Shown: positions 20,771 through 32,784, numbered from the stretch's first letter. The stretch is 64,000 bases of DNA from Takakia lepidozioides (GCA_030704615.1 CM060731.1:66134756-66198755); one strand, 5' to 3'. Numbers and translations: made by a program. The notes: a model not told the origin generated them from the letters alone.

Positions 20771-21594
20771 GTCAGGAGAAAACCAGCCATGAAGACCTAG
20801 AAGGGATACCACCCTGAAACCCAAGGTATCTTGAAGGGATTAATCTTAGTGATTAAGGAAATGTGTGAACAAAGAGTTATTAATTTTCTAAAGAACTACA
20901 ACAGAATGCGATATTTAGAAACTCCTGCGTAAATCCACACAACATGCTCCCAATTCCAGAAGACAAATTATCTGCAGCACATCACAAACGCTCCCACCTT
21001 TGCCCATATATGGCACCAACTACAGCACTGACCGCAGGCCGAGAGGCCCAACAGCCCCCCTGTTGTCAAAATCTAACATACCACCAGCCCAGTTCATGCT
21101 TGATATACATACAAGACACCTGCATACACCCCACATATCTCCAAGTACAACTCGCTGCAAGAGAAAAAATCTGGCGGTGAGCAACAAGGCCCCCATAACC
21201 GCTTGCAGCAGTCATGCCCAAAGGCTCCATCTACACCAGAAACTACCTCAAATAGCACAGCGGAAATCCTACCCAGACAAGAGCAATCACAATCACTCCT
21301 CACTCTCCTCCATCTCGTCCCCCACGGCTTTGAATTTGAAAACCACACCCCCTGCAGGCCATGGAAACCTGCTGCCACAAATACATATACACTACAGCTC
21401 TTGCCAACCCTTACTTCATCCATGGCAACACTTCACATCTACAAGATCTACAATTCATCTCCACTCTAACTATAAGTAATAATAATCACTCATCCATACA
21501 ATGCACCCATCATCCACCTCCCCAGTCCCTCTCCCGCAGTCTCGGTTGCCTCGCTCGTGGGGATTGTGCTTGTTGGTGTGCACAGAGGGTGGAG
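20771..21594. promoter_or_regulatory. Upstream region of TOM20
   Basis: C- and A-rich, no credible protein-coding frame. It includes the TOM20 5' leader (probably from around 21480). No core promoter element was assigned with confidence. Confidence 0.3.
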
Positions 21595-24500
21595 ATGAAC
21601 ATGCAAAGAGAGGAGCTTGAGCGGCTTATGTTCTTTGAGCAGACCCGTGAGAAGGCTGCTGCTGACTACCTTCGGTCCCCCACAGATCCTGATGTAATGT
21701 GCTCCCTTTGTCTGTGTGTGTCGTTCCTCCGCCATCTCTGTCAGCGCTTTCTCTTAGTGCCGAAGAGTCTCATGGCCTAGTTGAAATTTTTTTCTTTCAT
21801 GAACAGTGGGGAAGGTGGTTGAAGTGCCATTTTACAGTTGGATGGAGTATTGCAATTGGACTTAGCTTCAACTGGTGAGCGGTGATGCTCGTACAGTGTG
21901 GGAATATTTTAGTACAGGTCTCTGAAATTTCTGCAGGCGAGTTTATGAGATTAGGGCTTTCAAATGATCATCCACAACATCATGATTTGCCTGGTTGACA
22001 GTGTCTGTCAGTCCGAATCTGATCAGGGTCGTTACTTGTTTCTCAAAAGCTTTAAGGGCATGGGTGGGAGAACAGAATTTGACAAGATGGGGTGGGGCCC
22101 TTCTGGAGCTGGCGCATTTTGGACAGGGCCAGGATTCCATCGATATGGTTGATGGTATCTTTCTTTTTCAGCTATCTGGTCTTCTATTGTGATTTGTGGC
22201 CTGATTTGTCAGCGGTCTGTTGATGGACATCAGAATTTAGCAAGCAGAAAGGGTGGAGTTTTGTTGCCCTGACAGGTTAAGCTTCTGTGGGTACAGCTTG
22301 AGGTGTTGGACGGTATTTCGGGTTGTAGATGCGGTGTCAAAGCTGGAGGAAGCCCTTCGCATCAGTCCTCGCAAGCATGATGCACTCTGGTGCCTCGGTA
22401 ATGCCTACACGTCCCAGGGATTTCTGGTGACTGAGACTGACAAGGCCAATAGTTTTTTCGAGAAAGCTGCCGGGTGCTTTCAGCAAGCAATCGACGAGGT
22501 GCCCTTCAATCTTAACCCCCAACAGAGTGGAATATGCAAATTAGTGTACACCCACAGCTGATGAAAGTCTGTGGGGAGTGGTGGCGGCTTGTCACGGCTA
22601 CACATGATGAAGTGGATGGTCTGGGATTTTGTGATTAAGTGCTCTCTTTATGTCATGCTAGTTTAGGTTTCGGCTTGGACTGTTGCAATATCTGTTTGGG
22701 TGACCTTCTAATGTCTGTGTGGAGTTGTTACTCAGTACTTGCATAAATGATTCTACTTCTGTCATTGAGTAACGTCTACAATTTTATCTTATGCTCCATG
22801 ATACTTTCTTTGAGTGGAGTTTGCAGTCATGGACGTATATATGACCTGGTGTAGCATGTTGCCACTGGCTGCTGAATAAGTGTGAATGTGGTGAATGTTC
22901 AGGCGCCTCACAATGAGCTTTATCAGAAGGCCCTGGAGATGACCGACAAGGTATTCTCACCCCCTCTAAGCACATGTGATTGTGGTTGGTGGTGGAGTTC
23001 ACCATAAAGAAAAGAATGTCATGGGCCATTTCCCTGCAAATGTTATCGATGGCTTGTGCACAGTCCCCACAGGATCCTAGCTGGTTGCGGTCTTTCAGCC
23101 CACTAGGGTATGTGAGACTCAGCCAGACATTGGCATATTGCAGACTGCCAATGAGAACTTGGTTATACTGGGCATCAGATCAGTCATAATTGGGTTCTAG
23201 GAATCATCAGATGACGAATACTCTGCACTGCTTGCACATGGTACCTGCAAGGCACCTTCACCACTGTGAAAAACAACAAGGTTGCAGTTGACAAGATCGT
23301 TCTCAATAGGCCCCCTCACAGCCTGCACCCCACCATTCCTATCCTGCTCAATACTGAGGCAGAAGAGGGTGGAAGGGATGAGTGGAGGGCGTTCCTGATT
23401 TAAGGGCCCCAAGCCGAGGGCGCCAAACCGAGGTGAAGGCCCGAACATCAGGAACGCACTCCACGAGGGCCTTCCCCAGCGCAAAGCATATGCTGCCACG
23501 GGCCAAAGTTTTGAAGAGGAGGAACCTTACGCCCTGTGTAAGGAACCTCGCCAGCATGGCCAGGGCTTTACGCGGCCTAAGGAACCCACAGTAATATTCT
23601 GCATGGGGAGCGCCCTGTAAATATGAAGCAAAAAAGTAGCATCGCTTTACATCCTTGTAAGCTCCTCATAGTGTCCACTCTCTTTGTGTTGCCATACCAA
23701 GTGCTTAAAGAGCCTGAATGAGTACCTTGCTTGTAGCCTGACTGTTGATTCAGGTGCTGGTATTGACATCAGGTGTGGCTGTGGTGACACATTCAGTCAC
23801 TGGAAGGAAGGAATGCTAAGTGAGAGAGAGACAGTGACAGAGAACAGTCTGTGAATGTACTGTTATACTATGGCACGTCCTCGTGGAATAGCCCCCACAG
23901 CATACATCCTTCCAAGGATAGGCTTGTACCAGTTTAAAGCAACTCAACCCGAAATTGCACTGCTAATGACCATCAGATAATAGATATCATCAGATTAGAT
24001 ATTGACTGGTAATTGGGATGAAGAAAGCTTGATGTTGATCTCATCCATAGTACTCTAGGCCCCTTTTTTCCGTGACACGGTGTTATTGCACCTGTTACAG
24101 TGAAATCCGACAAAGCATAGGGAGGGATATACAGGGAGAGTTGGTGGATGGGTGACATTGGGAATTCCTTTGACTGGGAGGGCAGGCACCGTCATTGCAT
24201 CAAGAACTTCAGAAGCAGCTGGCGTCACAGCAGGTGATCTTGGGAGGCGATGCAAGTTCAGTTGGTCCAAGCACTGGCAAGGTATTACCAGGATGAAGGG
24301 CATAACCCTGCGGTTGCCTGCAAGGATTTGATTGGCTCTGTACCATGGCAGAGATCATGCAATGATGCAATATCAATTGACTTCATTTGTTTTCAATTTA
24401 CCGTTCTCAAAATTAGCAATTGGAGTTCTCTTTTCTCTTAACAGCAACCCAATAAAATCCATAGAAATCCTCTCTTGAAAAGCAGTCATATCCCATGTTC

Positions 24501-24799
24501 TCATTAGTGTTGGGTCGCATGCTAGTAAGTTCTGTTTATCCATAGTAAGTAACTTGAAAGTTCTGTTCTGTCTGAGATGTCAATAAGGCCCAGTCTGTGA
24601 TACATCTCACTTTGCAGCCAAGATCTACTTGGTCTCACTGTATTGTAACTTGGTATGCTTACAGGGAGGAAAGGAAAAGAAGAAGGACAGCGATCTCAAA
24701 TATGATGTGATGGGGTGGATTGTGTTGGCCATTGGAGTAATAGCCTGGGTGGGTTTTGCCAAGTCCTCCACGTCGCTACAGCCACCTCCCCCCTTGTAG
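21595..24799 (+). CDS. TOM20: TOM20 mitochondrial import receptor subunit
   Basis: Join of 21595-21693, 22076-22154, 22329-22498, 22903-22950, 24186-24281 and 24665-24799 gives 208 residues, the normal plant TOM20 length, with consistent phases (0,1,0,0,0) and GT-AG junctions. The protein sits in the mitochondrial outer membrane and binds presequences of imported proteins. The N-terminal helix has [20 protein letters not shown], followed by the WGGALLEL segment, [20 protein letters not shown] and NAYTSQGF of the TPR-like groove (about 30-140), and [13 protein letters not shown] (about 150). The C-terminal anchor is about residues 179-196 ([18 protein letters not shown]) after a lysine-rich KEKKK stretch, as expected for the plant tail-anchored form, ending in a PPPPL tail. 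Start chosen at the first ATG of the exon; a second Met is at codon 3. Confidence 0.95.
23370..23640. other. GC-rich insert in TOM20 intron 4
   Basis: Intron 4 is 1235 bp and holds a GC-rich patch unlike its surroundings, with words such as AAGCCGAGGGCGCCAAACCG and CTTTACGCGGCCTAAGGAAC. It looks like an inserted repeat fragment, but I could not match it to another element in the window or define its ends. Confidence 0.35.
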
Positions 24800-25439
24800 A
24801 AAAATCAGTAATAGCCTCAGATGGATACAGGGACTTTCAGGACGACAATGTTGCAGTGTTTCTATGGCTTCTCCCTCAACGGAGAGGTCCTGCGATTGCT
24901 CATGATGAAGCCGAGGGTGAGAATAACTTAGCTGGTTGTGGCACATAGATAAATTGCAAATGGTGGTCAGATGGAAATGAGGGTTGGTGTCATTAAAGGC
25001 TTTGTAAGGAAGACAATCTGCATTTGGTATGGGGTGGAATATCGGTCTCTCAAAAGTCTGCGCCAGTCGGTACATGCCACTAGTTCATGCGAATAGGGTG
25101 GAGGTGCTCTGAGATCCTCTCAACATTCAACTGATCTTTTACGAAAGAAATTTAAAGGAGGAAGAGAGATCAGGAGCAAATATTCATGTAGTAGTGGATA
25201 GCAGAGGTGCAGCAGGGTACAAGGGATCCCTTGCCGGAAGACGACTACATGTGGCCTGTGAGGCCAGCAGATTGTCGGAGCCAACTGAGGTGTGGATGAC
25301 AAGGGATGAAGAACTCCTACATACCATGGATGTGGCGTGAAGGATGGAGGAGGTCATGATGTAGCAGTCAATCTCACCATCAAACCCTGGTGCGAGCAAT
25401 TTGGATGGATGTGTAATGAGTTGTGTGGGTGTGCAAGTT
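24800..25439. other. Intergenic between TOM20 and GST
   Basis: Contains the TOM20 3' untranslated region. No further gene or repeat recognised. Confidence 0.5.
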
Positions 25440-26830
25440 TCGTTTACTGTTCATCCATTTGAGCTGCTTTCGAGGAAGGTATGTCTCTCCGTTACACGCA
25501 GGCACGATCGCTGTCAATCTGGAGCTCAAGCAGTGCTTCTCTTAGTTCTGCCCTGACCATTGATCATCTGTAAGTATCTTATAAGCTCAGAGTCAAGTGA
25601 GATCTGCTAGATTTGGTCCTTATCCGCCTGCACTGAGATTTGGAGCGGTATACTCATCTAGTGGCCAACATAGGTTTCTTTTCAGCCGAGGTCTGCATTT
25701 TCTATGTTCTGGTAGGAAGGAACTCTGGACGGAATCATGGATTGTTCCAGTGCAAACATGCGAAATAGGATGAGGGTGGTAATGTGTGAGGTTGTGGAGC
25801 GTAGGTGTCCCGAGAACTAAGAAACCATGGTGATGAAGTTGTACGGCGTCGACACTCCCAACGTTCGGCGAGCGCTGCTTGCACTCTACGAGAAAGAGGT
25901 AAAGTCTTAGACGAAAAAATTGTTGATATTGTTTGTATGATCACATAATTTACGTTCCTGCATTTGTAATTTGAAACTGGTGCCAGTGCCATAGTGACAA
26001 ATGCAACTGTTGCTCAGAAGTTTAATAGTGAACAACAGTGAGACGGATGTTCTTGGACAAATCTGAATGTATGACGGTTCTATCAATTGCAAAAGTGGGA
26101 ATCCACAAATCTGCACTTGGGGGAACTTGGGTGAGGTTGTGTTTCTTTTTGTGGGAAGATTTCAGCAAGCGTGAACTGACTTTAAATGTAAACATCATTG
26201 GCATACATGGTTTGAATGGGGTTGAAGGTGGACGACGTTGAATACGTGAAGGTGAACATTCTAGACGGAGGAAACAGGAAGCCCTCTTATCTCACTGTGC
26301 AAGTAAGTTTCTCTGCTGGATCCTCTGAGAGACATGCAACTTGGGAAAAATGTGTAATCACTGATAGACATAGTTCAAATGCAGAGAATACTAGTACCCA
26401 TCCTGGTGTTGGTTGGGGCAGCAGTCCACCTCGATACATGCTATGGACCTGGATACGTTTATATCACTCACTCAACAACCACCTGCCATCAGATGTCTCA
26501 TTTAAGGGAATTTCCAAACTGTGCCTGCAGTATGTGCTCTAAACGTCACATTGGACTGAATCATTGTCTGTTGGGCCTCTCACTATCTCTTTTGTAAATG
26601 GGATTTGGGGCTTGGTAGGTTATTTAGCACTTGGCATGTCACATGCGCCTCCTACTTGATTTCTTCCTCCTCGGACGGTTCTTGGTTCTATTGAGTAAAT
26701 CTCTTTCTTTCCCAGGCTGCGGGGCAAAAGAAAACTCATGCTAGCTAATGATTCCATGACTGCCAAGTGTGGCCCACTAACAAACCAGAGATCATGTGAC
26801 ACATTGAGCTGTATCTACAAAGGTCAGATC
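25440..26830 (+). repeat. GST 5' block, parent copy of a duplication
   Basis: The promoter, first two exons and early intron 2 of the GST gene recur at 49385-50640 (close match, same orientation) and, more decayed, at about 29140-30150. Shared landmarks include AGGCACGATCGCTGTCAATC upstream and AGTCCACCTCGATACATGCT in intron 2. A segment of about 100 bp (25935-26035) is missing in the 49-kb copy but partly kept in the 29-kb copy. Confidence 0.85.
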
Positions 26831-28323
26831 TCATCGAAAGGGATCTCAACAGAAAGGATATTTGTGATGGAGAAAAATTAGAGATGGTCTCACGGACAGT
26901 TAGTTCTCTGCCAAGAGAAAGAGAAATGAGATGAACTGGAACTTTATAACGTCCGCTAAAAGCTCAAAGAGCTTATGGCACAAAAGGAAAGCAAGAAACA
27001 AGAAAGACTAAAAGACAGTGTGTGGAGCCAGAACCAGGCAAAAAGCAACTAGCTACTGCTCACTTGAGGGATTGCCTAAGGGTCAAAGCTTCGCGCAGAA
27101 AAAGCTGCCACTCATTTCTGATCCTCATAATGGAAGAATTCATTGAGAGATTGGGTTTCACGGAACAGACAGTGAAATCTCCAGAGAGAAACGGGGGCAG
27201 AGATAACCAGAATTGTTCTTTCTTGGTGTTCACCAAAGCCTCAAGATTTCCTTTGTACTCGTTGGTATGGGTTGGATGTGCCCTGTGTGGTATTCAATTG
27301 GAACATTTTGGCTCATGCCCCTTAAGAGATATACACAAAATATCAAGTTCCAAACCAAACTACCGAGCTTTGTGGTCATGGACATGACACTCAGTGCTTT
27401 AGACCTGAGCATGCTTTAGATAGCAGAGGGAGAAATCGCCCCAGGGACAACACCTTGTGCAAATATTAATTCCAAGCTGTGAAGGAAATGAGGGTTTTGT
27501 TTGTGAGAAAAGTAGTGTATGACATGATGAACTGAGAGTCGTCAACCATCGCGCATGCTTTGTTTCCAATTTTACTTTCATTTTAGGGCTTAACAATCTA
27601 TGTGGGATGGGATGGCAGCCATTTGGAAAGGTCCCGGCTCTCGAAGACGGTGACTTCCAGATCTTTGGTAAGCTCTCTTGAAAGCGAACCCCACTATTGT
27701 CGATCTCAATGACCCTCCTCGTAGTTACGATCAGAATATACGAGTGCTATGTACTCAGGTATTGTCTACAGGTACCTGTAAGTTTGAGCTTATCTCGATT
27801 ATGGGCCCGTTTTACAGAGTCCCGAGCTATAGCGAGGTACATCATCGAAAAATACGAGGGTCAAGGCACACCTGATCTGTTTGGGAAAACTCTGCAAGAG
27901 CAAGCCATTGTCAACCAATGGGTGGAAGTGGAGGGCCAGAACTTTAATCCTCCAGCTGCAGATCTCATCAGAGAGCATTTCTTTTCCACCGTGATGAAGA
28001 GACCTCTCGACAAAGAGCTGATTGTCTCCACAACTGCGAAGCTGGAGAAGGTTTTGGATGTCTATGAAGCTCAGTTGTCAAAGAACAAGTACCTTGCGGG
28101 TGACCATTATACCCTGGCGGATCTTCTTCACATCCCTGTTCTTGACAGAATAGTGGCCTTGCAAGGGGAGTGCATTGCGTCTCGGAAGCACGTGGATGCA
28201 TGGCATAAAGACATTGCCGCGCGCCATACGTGGAAGAAAACGTTGGAGAAGGGGTTGGAGGAGGGTTGGAGTCTGGTTCATTTATATGGGCAGTCTAGTC
28301 TCTTTCTCACTCTGCTAATCTAA
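25827..28323 (+). CDS. GSTF: Phi-class glutathione S-transferase
   Basis: Join of 25827-25898, 26228-26302, 27619-27667 and 27818-28323 gives 233 residues. The enzyme conjugates glutathione to electrophiles in the cytosol. The N-terminal thioredoxin fold starts MVMKLYGVDTPNVRRALLAL; exon 3 gives PFGKVPALEDGDFQIF and exon 4 opens with ESRAIARYIIEKYE, the glutathione-contact segment of the family. The C-terminal domain has KLEKVLDVYEAQLSKNKYLA, GDHYTLADLLHIPVL and the usual W-K end. Exons 1+2 total 147 nt and exon 3 is 49 nt, matching the classic phi-GST exon pattern; the intron at 25899-26227 is an extra one splitting the first exon. The catalytic Ser region (usual S-x-x-T-x-R) reads T-P-N-V-R-R, so no obvious Ser is present. 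The last ten residues (to LFLTLLI) are an atypical tail. Probably expressed; activity uncertain. Confidence 0.88.
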
Positions 28324-29139
28324 ATAAGCTGGTGTTTTGGGACAAGAGTTCTTGTCTCAGCTCAGGCCCTCCGTATGTTCACGGGGTTTAGTTTTGAAAA
28401 CTGTGTGGATATAGATTGATTGCAGTGGGAGATTGGGCCTGCTACACATTCTGTGCCTGCCTCACTGGATGGGTCAGGTCCAGCCTAGCTAGCACACCAA
28501 CTCTTCATGGTATGCAGCCTTGGCTGCTTCTAAAGGTGTTTAGTTTGATTGGTCAAAGGGATTGGGTCTGCTAGATAGCGGCTGTGACTAGTAATGAGAC
28601 TGGATGTAGTTATATATATGACTTGTAAACCAACTCTTAAAAATTACATGGGTAGTTCTGTACATGGATGGTGGGTTAGTGGCAAAATGGTCAGCTCTCC
28701 GTATTGTGTTGTTTCATGGTGCTTCTCTGAGGATCCCCTTGGGCGCAATAAATCTCCTCCCTCTCTCCTGTGTTAGTCTTCTGGCCGTCTTTGCCCCCTT
28801 CTCTTTGAGCACATACAAACGTTCATGTGTACCTTCGTAAGGCATGGTATCCGGCGGGGACATCGCCCTCCTGGGTGGTGCAAGAACTACCTAATAGTCA
28901 TGGAAAACACGGACCTCCTCTTGTACTTGAGAGCTTCCTATTTGAATCAGTACTTTCACTTTTATTGCCCCATTCATTTTCTCCCACCTCAACTTCGGCT
29001 TGGGAGGTTTGCTGGAAGAGCCATCGAGCTACTTTCAACGAAGGCTTTATATTTAAGGTATCTCTCTCCTTCACACACACACACCGGCTCAATGGCTCTC
29101 AATACGATGCTCTGAAAGAATTTCTTCTCTGACCATTTT
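28324..29139. other. Intergenic downstream of GST
   Basis: 3' region of the GST gene, then sequence with no recognised gene. A short CA microsatellite is at 29072-29083. Confidence 0.4.
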
Positions 29140-29594
29140 TCAATGTGTATTGAATCTAACCCCATCTGGAGTCAATTGAGATCTGCAATTTGGTCCACAT
29201 CCGCCCACTGAGACCTTGTCCAGAGGGGTTTTACTGACTGTAGAAACAAGTTTATAGCGCCACAGTCACTCGCTTAGCACAGAGATAGGGAACCCACGGT
29301 ATCAATTGACAGTGAGCTTTCACACACGAAGTGTAGCACTCCATGAACATCAACAACATTTAACAAATTTGTAATTTGTAACAAATTTCAATCAGGCTAG
29401 ACAACATAATTAGCTATTCCATGTTCTTTAATGACTGGAACTCCACAGGGAAGCAGGTTTCTTGTCAGCCGGCCTCTGTATTTCCTACATTCTGGAAGGA
29501 CCCTCTGGAAATTCTGGGTAAGATTGCCAGTGCAAATATGCCAAATAGGATGAGAGAGGCGATGAGTGAGGTCTCCCGATCGGATTAAGCAACC

Positions 29595-30150
29595 ATGGTG
29601 ATGAAGTTGTACGGCATGGAGACTGCCAATAATCGGCGACCTCAACTGGGCCAGGGCTTTAGGCTCTGAGAGAGAGATAGGGCTTGCCTTGTCTTGACAA
29701 GAAAGGATCTATCTATTCCAGAACTATTCCATTCTAACCACAAATTCATAGACACCAACAGCCTTCGAAGAAGGCAACCATCACATGTCCTCTTGATCCA
29801 AACTCAGCATTGACTCCATATCCATAGAGGTGATCAGTGTGGGTGGGTGGGTGTACTTGTATGTGATCAAACATCCATCTTCAACATGCCACAGGGGTAG
29901 GCATTGCACCCCACGAGAAAGAGGTAAAAGTTCTCTTAGACGAAACCTAGCTGATTTGTTTGCATCACACTTAAGTAGGTACCTCCCTTTGTAAGTTTGA
30001 AATTCCTAGTGCCGTAGTGACAAATGCAACTGCTGTGCCTAAGTTTAGTGAGCAACAATAGGGAGACGGATTGGCATTAACATGTGTTCTGAATGGTGGT
30101 GAAGGTGGACGACTTTGAACCAGTGAAGGTGAACGTGCTAGGTCCATAGA
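29595..30150 (+). pseudogene. GST exon 1-2 pseudogene (decayed copy)
   Basis: Starts MVMKLYGMETANNRR like the intact gene, then runs into unrelated sequence (from about 29637). The end of exon 1 (ACGAGAAAGAGGTAAA) reappears at about 29917, indicating an insertion of roughly 270 bp within exon 1. Exon 2 begins VDDFEPVKVN at about 30100 and then breaks off. Exons 3 and 4 are absent, so no enzyme can be made. The homology reaches upstream to about 29140. Confidence 0.8.
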
Positions 30151-30450
30151 AAACCACAAACTTGTCTATTCGTACCTCCCTTTTGCAACTCTGATCAGTC
30201 CTACAGTGGACTTTTGAAGGAAAAAAAGCGAGCCCGGGAATGAATGACAGCTTTAAATGTTCTCGAAAAAAATAAAAGTTGGACGAGACACCCTGCATGA
30301 GCAGCAAGGACCGAACCAAGCATTTGCGGAAGGTGAGAAATCTTAATCTGAACCCGCAAATGGTAGCAAGTTATACAACTCAAATCTTCCTTCAACATGG
30401 TCAGAAAGCTGTACATATGGATATATACAGTTCATGTCAAGGAGCAGAAG

Positions 30451-31445
30451 TCAAACTCGGTGCAAAATTTGCATTGGGTAGCGGAGCTTGAGCCAGTGAG
30501 ATGGATCAGACACGCCAATATTATGTATGATATGCTGTTTCCCTTGAGTATCATTCGTGATGTTGTACCACAAGAGAATCTCTCCACAGGTCCAGATACA
30601 CTCATCTCTTGCTGCGCATTGCCAGTTGTTTTCGAAAGCTTCTCGGGCAACGACATCCGTCTTACCGACATTAAGCTGGGTTACTGGAAAAAGGTTACGA
30701 CCGCCTCCTTGCAGCTGAATCGGGGTGATGCAAAAGTTCACAATCACGTTTGAAATGTCAGGCCGCAGGCCCGCCCATGAAATTTCGATAAGGTAGAGAG
30801 TTTCCTTGCACGCCACAAGCCGTGGCTTGCTCATATCTTCACAATTATAGCTCTTGAGCCGGGATCTTACGATAAAGATAATTGACTCTCCTTTTTTGAT
30901 GTCAAATGCGTTCAACGTCATTACCGTCGTCGGCCCCGTGACTTAGCTCCTGTAGGAAATAGAAGATCCCATTGCATACCACACAATCAAGCGGTGCGCG
31001 TAGCTTAAGTGGAAATCTACTCACCATCATCCACGTTTCTGTTGCAGAAGAGAAAACTTGGAGGCAACTCGGGCAGAAGACAAAAAATTTGTATGTAGCA
31101 GACAGGTGATCAACGTACATGGTTGCACGGCCTCTTTCATTGACCACTTGATCAGGCAACAGCTTCCAACTCATGATCACAGGATTGCACACATACAGTT
31201 GTTGGGTTTTTGGGTCCATGCCTTCACGACATAATTCTAGGCCCCCAGCTGCAGTAAGAACGGTACTCTTGACTCTGCTCTAGACCACAACAAAGGGGAA
31301 AGAACCGATCAGTCAATTCCACGCCCAGACTCCATGTAGTGCACACTGCTTGGGATATAAGAAGATCGCGCACCTGGAGATGCGCAAGAACAATCTCTAC
31401 AATCTCTTCGGGTAGACGCCTGAAATCCCCGTCTTCACCTTCCAT
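30451..31445 (-). pseudogene. F-box protein gene with two frameshifts
   Basis: Minus-strand ATG at 31443-31445 opens MEGEDGDFRRLPEEIVEIVL then HLQVRDLLISQAVCTTW, a clear N-terminal F-box that would bind SKP1 in an SCF ubiquitin ligase. The frame shifts near 31275-31290 into a segment with PKTQQLYVCNPVIMSWKLLP, typical of the plant F-box/kelch-type region, and shifts again near 30930-30945 into the C-terminal part (MTLNAFDIKKGESIIFIV to YPMQILHRV, stop at 30451). The total would be about 330 residues, close to a normal length. All three parts are well conserved, so the gene is either a young pseudogene, or the shifts are sequence errors or very short introns. Confidence 0.8.
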
Positions 31446-31489
31446 TTGTTCTCTCTTCGCAACTTGGTGCTCTTGAAAAGGGCAGAGAG

Positions 31490-31690
31490 GTCCACGCTGA
31501 CATTGTCAAAGCTGGTATCGCTTCATGTGTTAAGTTAGAAAATACCATTGTTAGCATGTTTGCCAAATGTGGGTGCGTAAAGGATGCACGTTTGACGAGA
31601 TGTGGTCTCTTGGACTGCAATGATAGCAGGATATGTCCATCATGGGTGTGGGATGGAGGCCCTCCAACTATTTGAATAAAATGCTATTTG
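31490..31690 (+). pseudogene. PPR gene fragment
   Basis: Reads LENTIVSMFAKCGCVKDAR, then, after a shift, AMIAGYVHHGCGMEALQLFE and a stop. These are consecutive segments of a PLS-class PPR repeat. It lies head to head with the F-box pseudogene, about 45 bp upstream of its ATG. The final segment closely matches the piece near 7.48-7.54 kb. Confidence 0.85.
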
Positions 31691-32307
31691 AATCGGACCT
31701 CTTTGTGCATACGTACTTCATTCACTGTTTTGACACAGGTTTTCAGCCTCATACCTTTCACACTTGTCCACCTACTAAGCCCTTGTCACTGTCTTGAATC
31801 CCTGGTTGCAAGGTTACTTTTTGGGGATGCACGGAATCAGCCTGGCAAGGCACTAGTTAGTGGCTCTAGAACGCAGAACGCACAACTTCCAATGTCTGTC
31901 TCTGTGTTTCTTGGGCAAAACCAGCACCTGCCCAGGCGTCCACCGAGTACTCCCAAGAATCTCAGATCTGCATGTTGGATCATAGATCTGTGGCAGTGAA
32001 AAATGTCCATCTTGCTAGTTTTTAGAAAAGAGTGTTTGTCATGCATTGTGTATCAAAAGGGAATTTCATTCCATCTCTTTTCTCGCCCAAACAGGCGCGT
32101 GTCAACAAAGTCTCGTGAGTACATTCTCTGAGACTGCCACAAGGATATGCAGGTAGCACGCTATGTCATCGTCCCCTGCGAAAAGAACCATGTTTTGCAA
32201 ATCTCCAGCTTTCCGTATCCATTCATAGATAGCAATCTCCAACATGTGTAGTAGAATGTGAAGTGGCTCCCTGCTCAAAAACACATGAGGGTGGAAGACG
32301 GGGAAGT
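31691..32307. other. Intergenic with possible decayed histone-like frame
   Basis: Mostly without recognisable content. The minus-strand frame 32284-32102 (LHMLEIAIYEWIRKAGDLQ to YLHILVAVSENVLTRL) has a length and pattern reminiscent of the histone H2A helix 2-3 region, but the match is weak and no complete gene is present. Confidence 0.25.
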
Positions 32308-32498
32308 GCTTTGCTTGAGCAGGTAGCCCAGTGGTTGTGTGTTTGTGCCTTGCCTGTGCATAACCTGGGTGATCCTAGGTTCAATCCTTCAACATGTGCC
32401 TTCAGATTGTCCATTGGGCCCTCGATGGCCTGTGTGTTGTGTTGAGCAGTACGCTCTGTAAATTCACTGGACTATAAAGAAACTTTATCTTTATCTTT
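32308..32498 (+). mobile_element. tRNA-derived SINE, same family as 3060
   Basis: Box A TAGCCCAGTGG (32324-32334) and box B GGTTCAATCC (32378-32387), then a body of about 90 bp and a tail ATTCACTGGACTATAAAGAA with CTTTAT repeats. The head and tail both match the element at 3060-3359, and its compact form defines the family length at about 190 bp. Confidence 0.8.
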
Positions 32499-32784
32499 CT
32501 TCACATCTTGGAAAATTTCTCCACCACCTCACTTCTTGGGCATAGATAGAGGTAGCTGCATCAATCAAACGATGAAATGCAGAGACATGACATGATAGCT
32601 TTGGCAACACTCCGCCATTCTTCTTCCGAAGAACAATGAAATATGGGATGTCCGTATGGAACACTGTGGGATGACCCCGCCCTTTTTGTGAAAATTGAAC
32701 GTAGTTCTCAGAATTCGTCACTAGTAATGCGGAGCAATGCGAAGCCCTAGTGGCTTTTCATATTCAATGTCAAGATGCACATTG

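Noticed and set aside
20944-21479. 159-codon plus-strand and 109-codon minus-strand open frames upstream of TOM20
   Set aside because: Low-complexity Thr/His/Pro-rich composition, no domain, and the location fits promoter and leader DNA.
26880-27420. Possible gene inside GST intron 2
   Set aside because: Open frames here have no recognisable domain and no coding bias; it is more simply intron sequence or an old repeat.
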